Of a stretch of DNA of 64,000 nucleotides, positions 63,998 through 64,000 are shown one piece after another. The translations under genes and the position numbers were made by a program. This DNA is from Flavobacteriales bacterium (lineage in GTDB: Bacteria; Bacteroidota; Bacteroidia; Flavobacteriales_E; Vicingaceae): the NCBI GenBank assembly GCA_020635825.1, contig JACJZA010000008.1:124001-188000 (forward strand), written 5' to 3'. The notes under the pieces are model-generated. The model was not told the origin of the DNA, made no database searches, and saw nothing but the letters and a program-made list of their open reading frames with translations. The first letter of the stretch is position 1. Each line of letters opens with the position of its first letter.

Positions 63998-64000
63998 TTG

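Overview
The window looks like chromosomal DNA of an AT-rich member of the Bacteroidota, most likely order Flavobacteriales. The evidence is: promoters of the Bacteroidetes TTTG / TAnnTTTG type (clearest at 211-240), many secreted proteins whose signal peptides end in ...FGQ, many lipoproteins, Bacteroidetes-specific families (CarboxypepD_reg-like domains, two-domain TonB-C proteins, FGE/GldJ-K-like proteins, a large A2M), no CCA in the tRNA genes, and frequent TTG starts. I cannot name the genus.

Layout. 1-735: three tRNA genes (Arg partial, Gly, Leu) with two clear terminators, then what may be a decayed integrase N-terminus. 735-10100: a giant alpha-2-macroglobulin on the minus strand and, divergently, a leucine-rich-repeat protein with a small secreted partner. 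10.1-24 kb: an unusual accessory region of more than twenty small genes, nearly all on the minus strand and packed end to end in three tight blocks. Most encode unrelated secreted, lipoprotein or membrane proteins, yet many start with nearly the same signal peptide, even at DNA level. Recognisable members are a lipocalin-like lipoprotein, an FGE-domain protein, a TonB-C protein and a lipid-anchored archaemetzincin. 24-28.3 kb: a plus-strand mirror of the same kind of genes (tandem TonB-C protein, YiiX-type lipoprotein hydrolase). 28.4-34.8 kb: an ECF sigma factor, a very large transmembrane putative anti-sigma protein, and a WG-repeat lipoprotein. 34.8-38 kb: a second FGE/GldJ-K-like protein and a CHAP-domain protein.

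38-64 kb is mostly housekeeping: a stand-alone degenerate DEAD-box domain, 5-formyl-THF cyclo-ligase and KDO transferase in one operon; a nine-gene plus-strand operon for nucleotide sugars (UDP-GlcA, UDP-xylose, UDP-GlcNAc3NAcA, dTDP-4-keto-6-deoxyglucose, C4-epimerised UDP-HexNAc) ending with a CpsB-like PHP phosphatase; then ruvX, ribBA, yebC, a GreA-like protein, a GNAT/nitrilase fusion, a TonB-dependent receptor and an RND efflux pair. The sugar operon and the KDO transferase both supply the cell surface.

Most noteworthy: (i) the array of unrelated proteins behind a repeated leader sequence; (ii) a 28-bp promoter-like element (26/28 identical) upstream of both the array and the distant FGE gene, with an ECF sigma gene between them; (iii) a module shared by the LRR protein and the anti-sigma-like protein.
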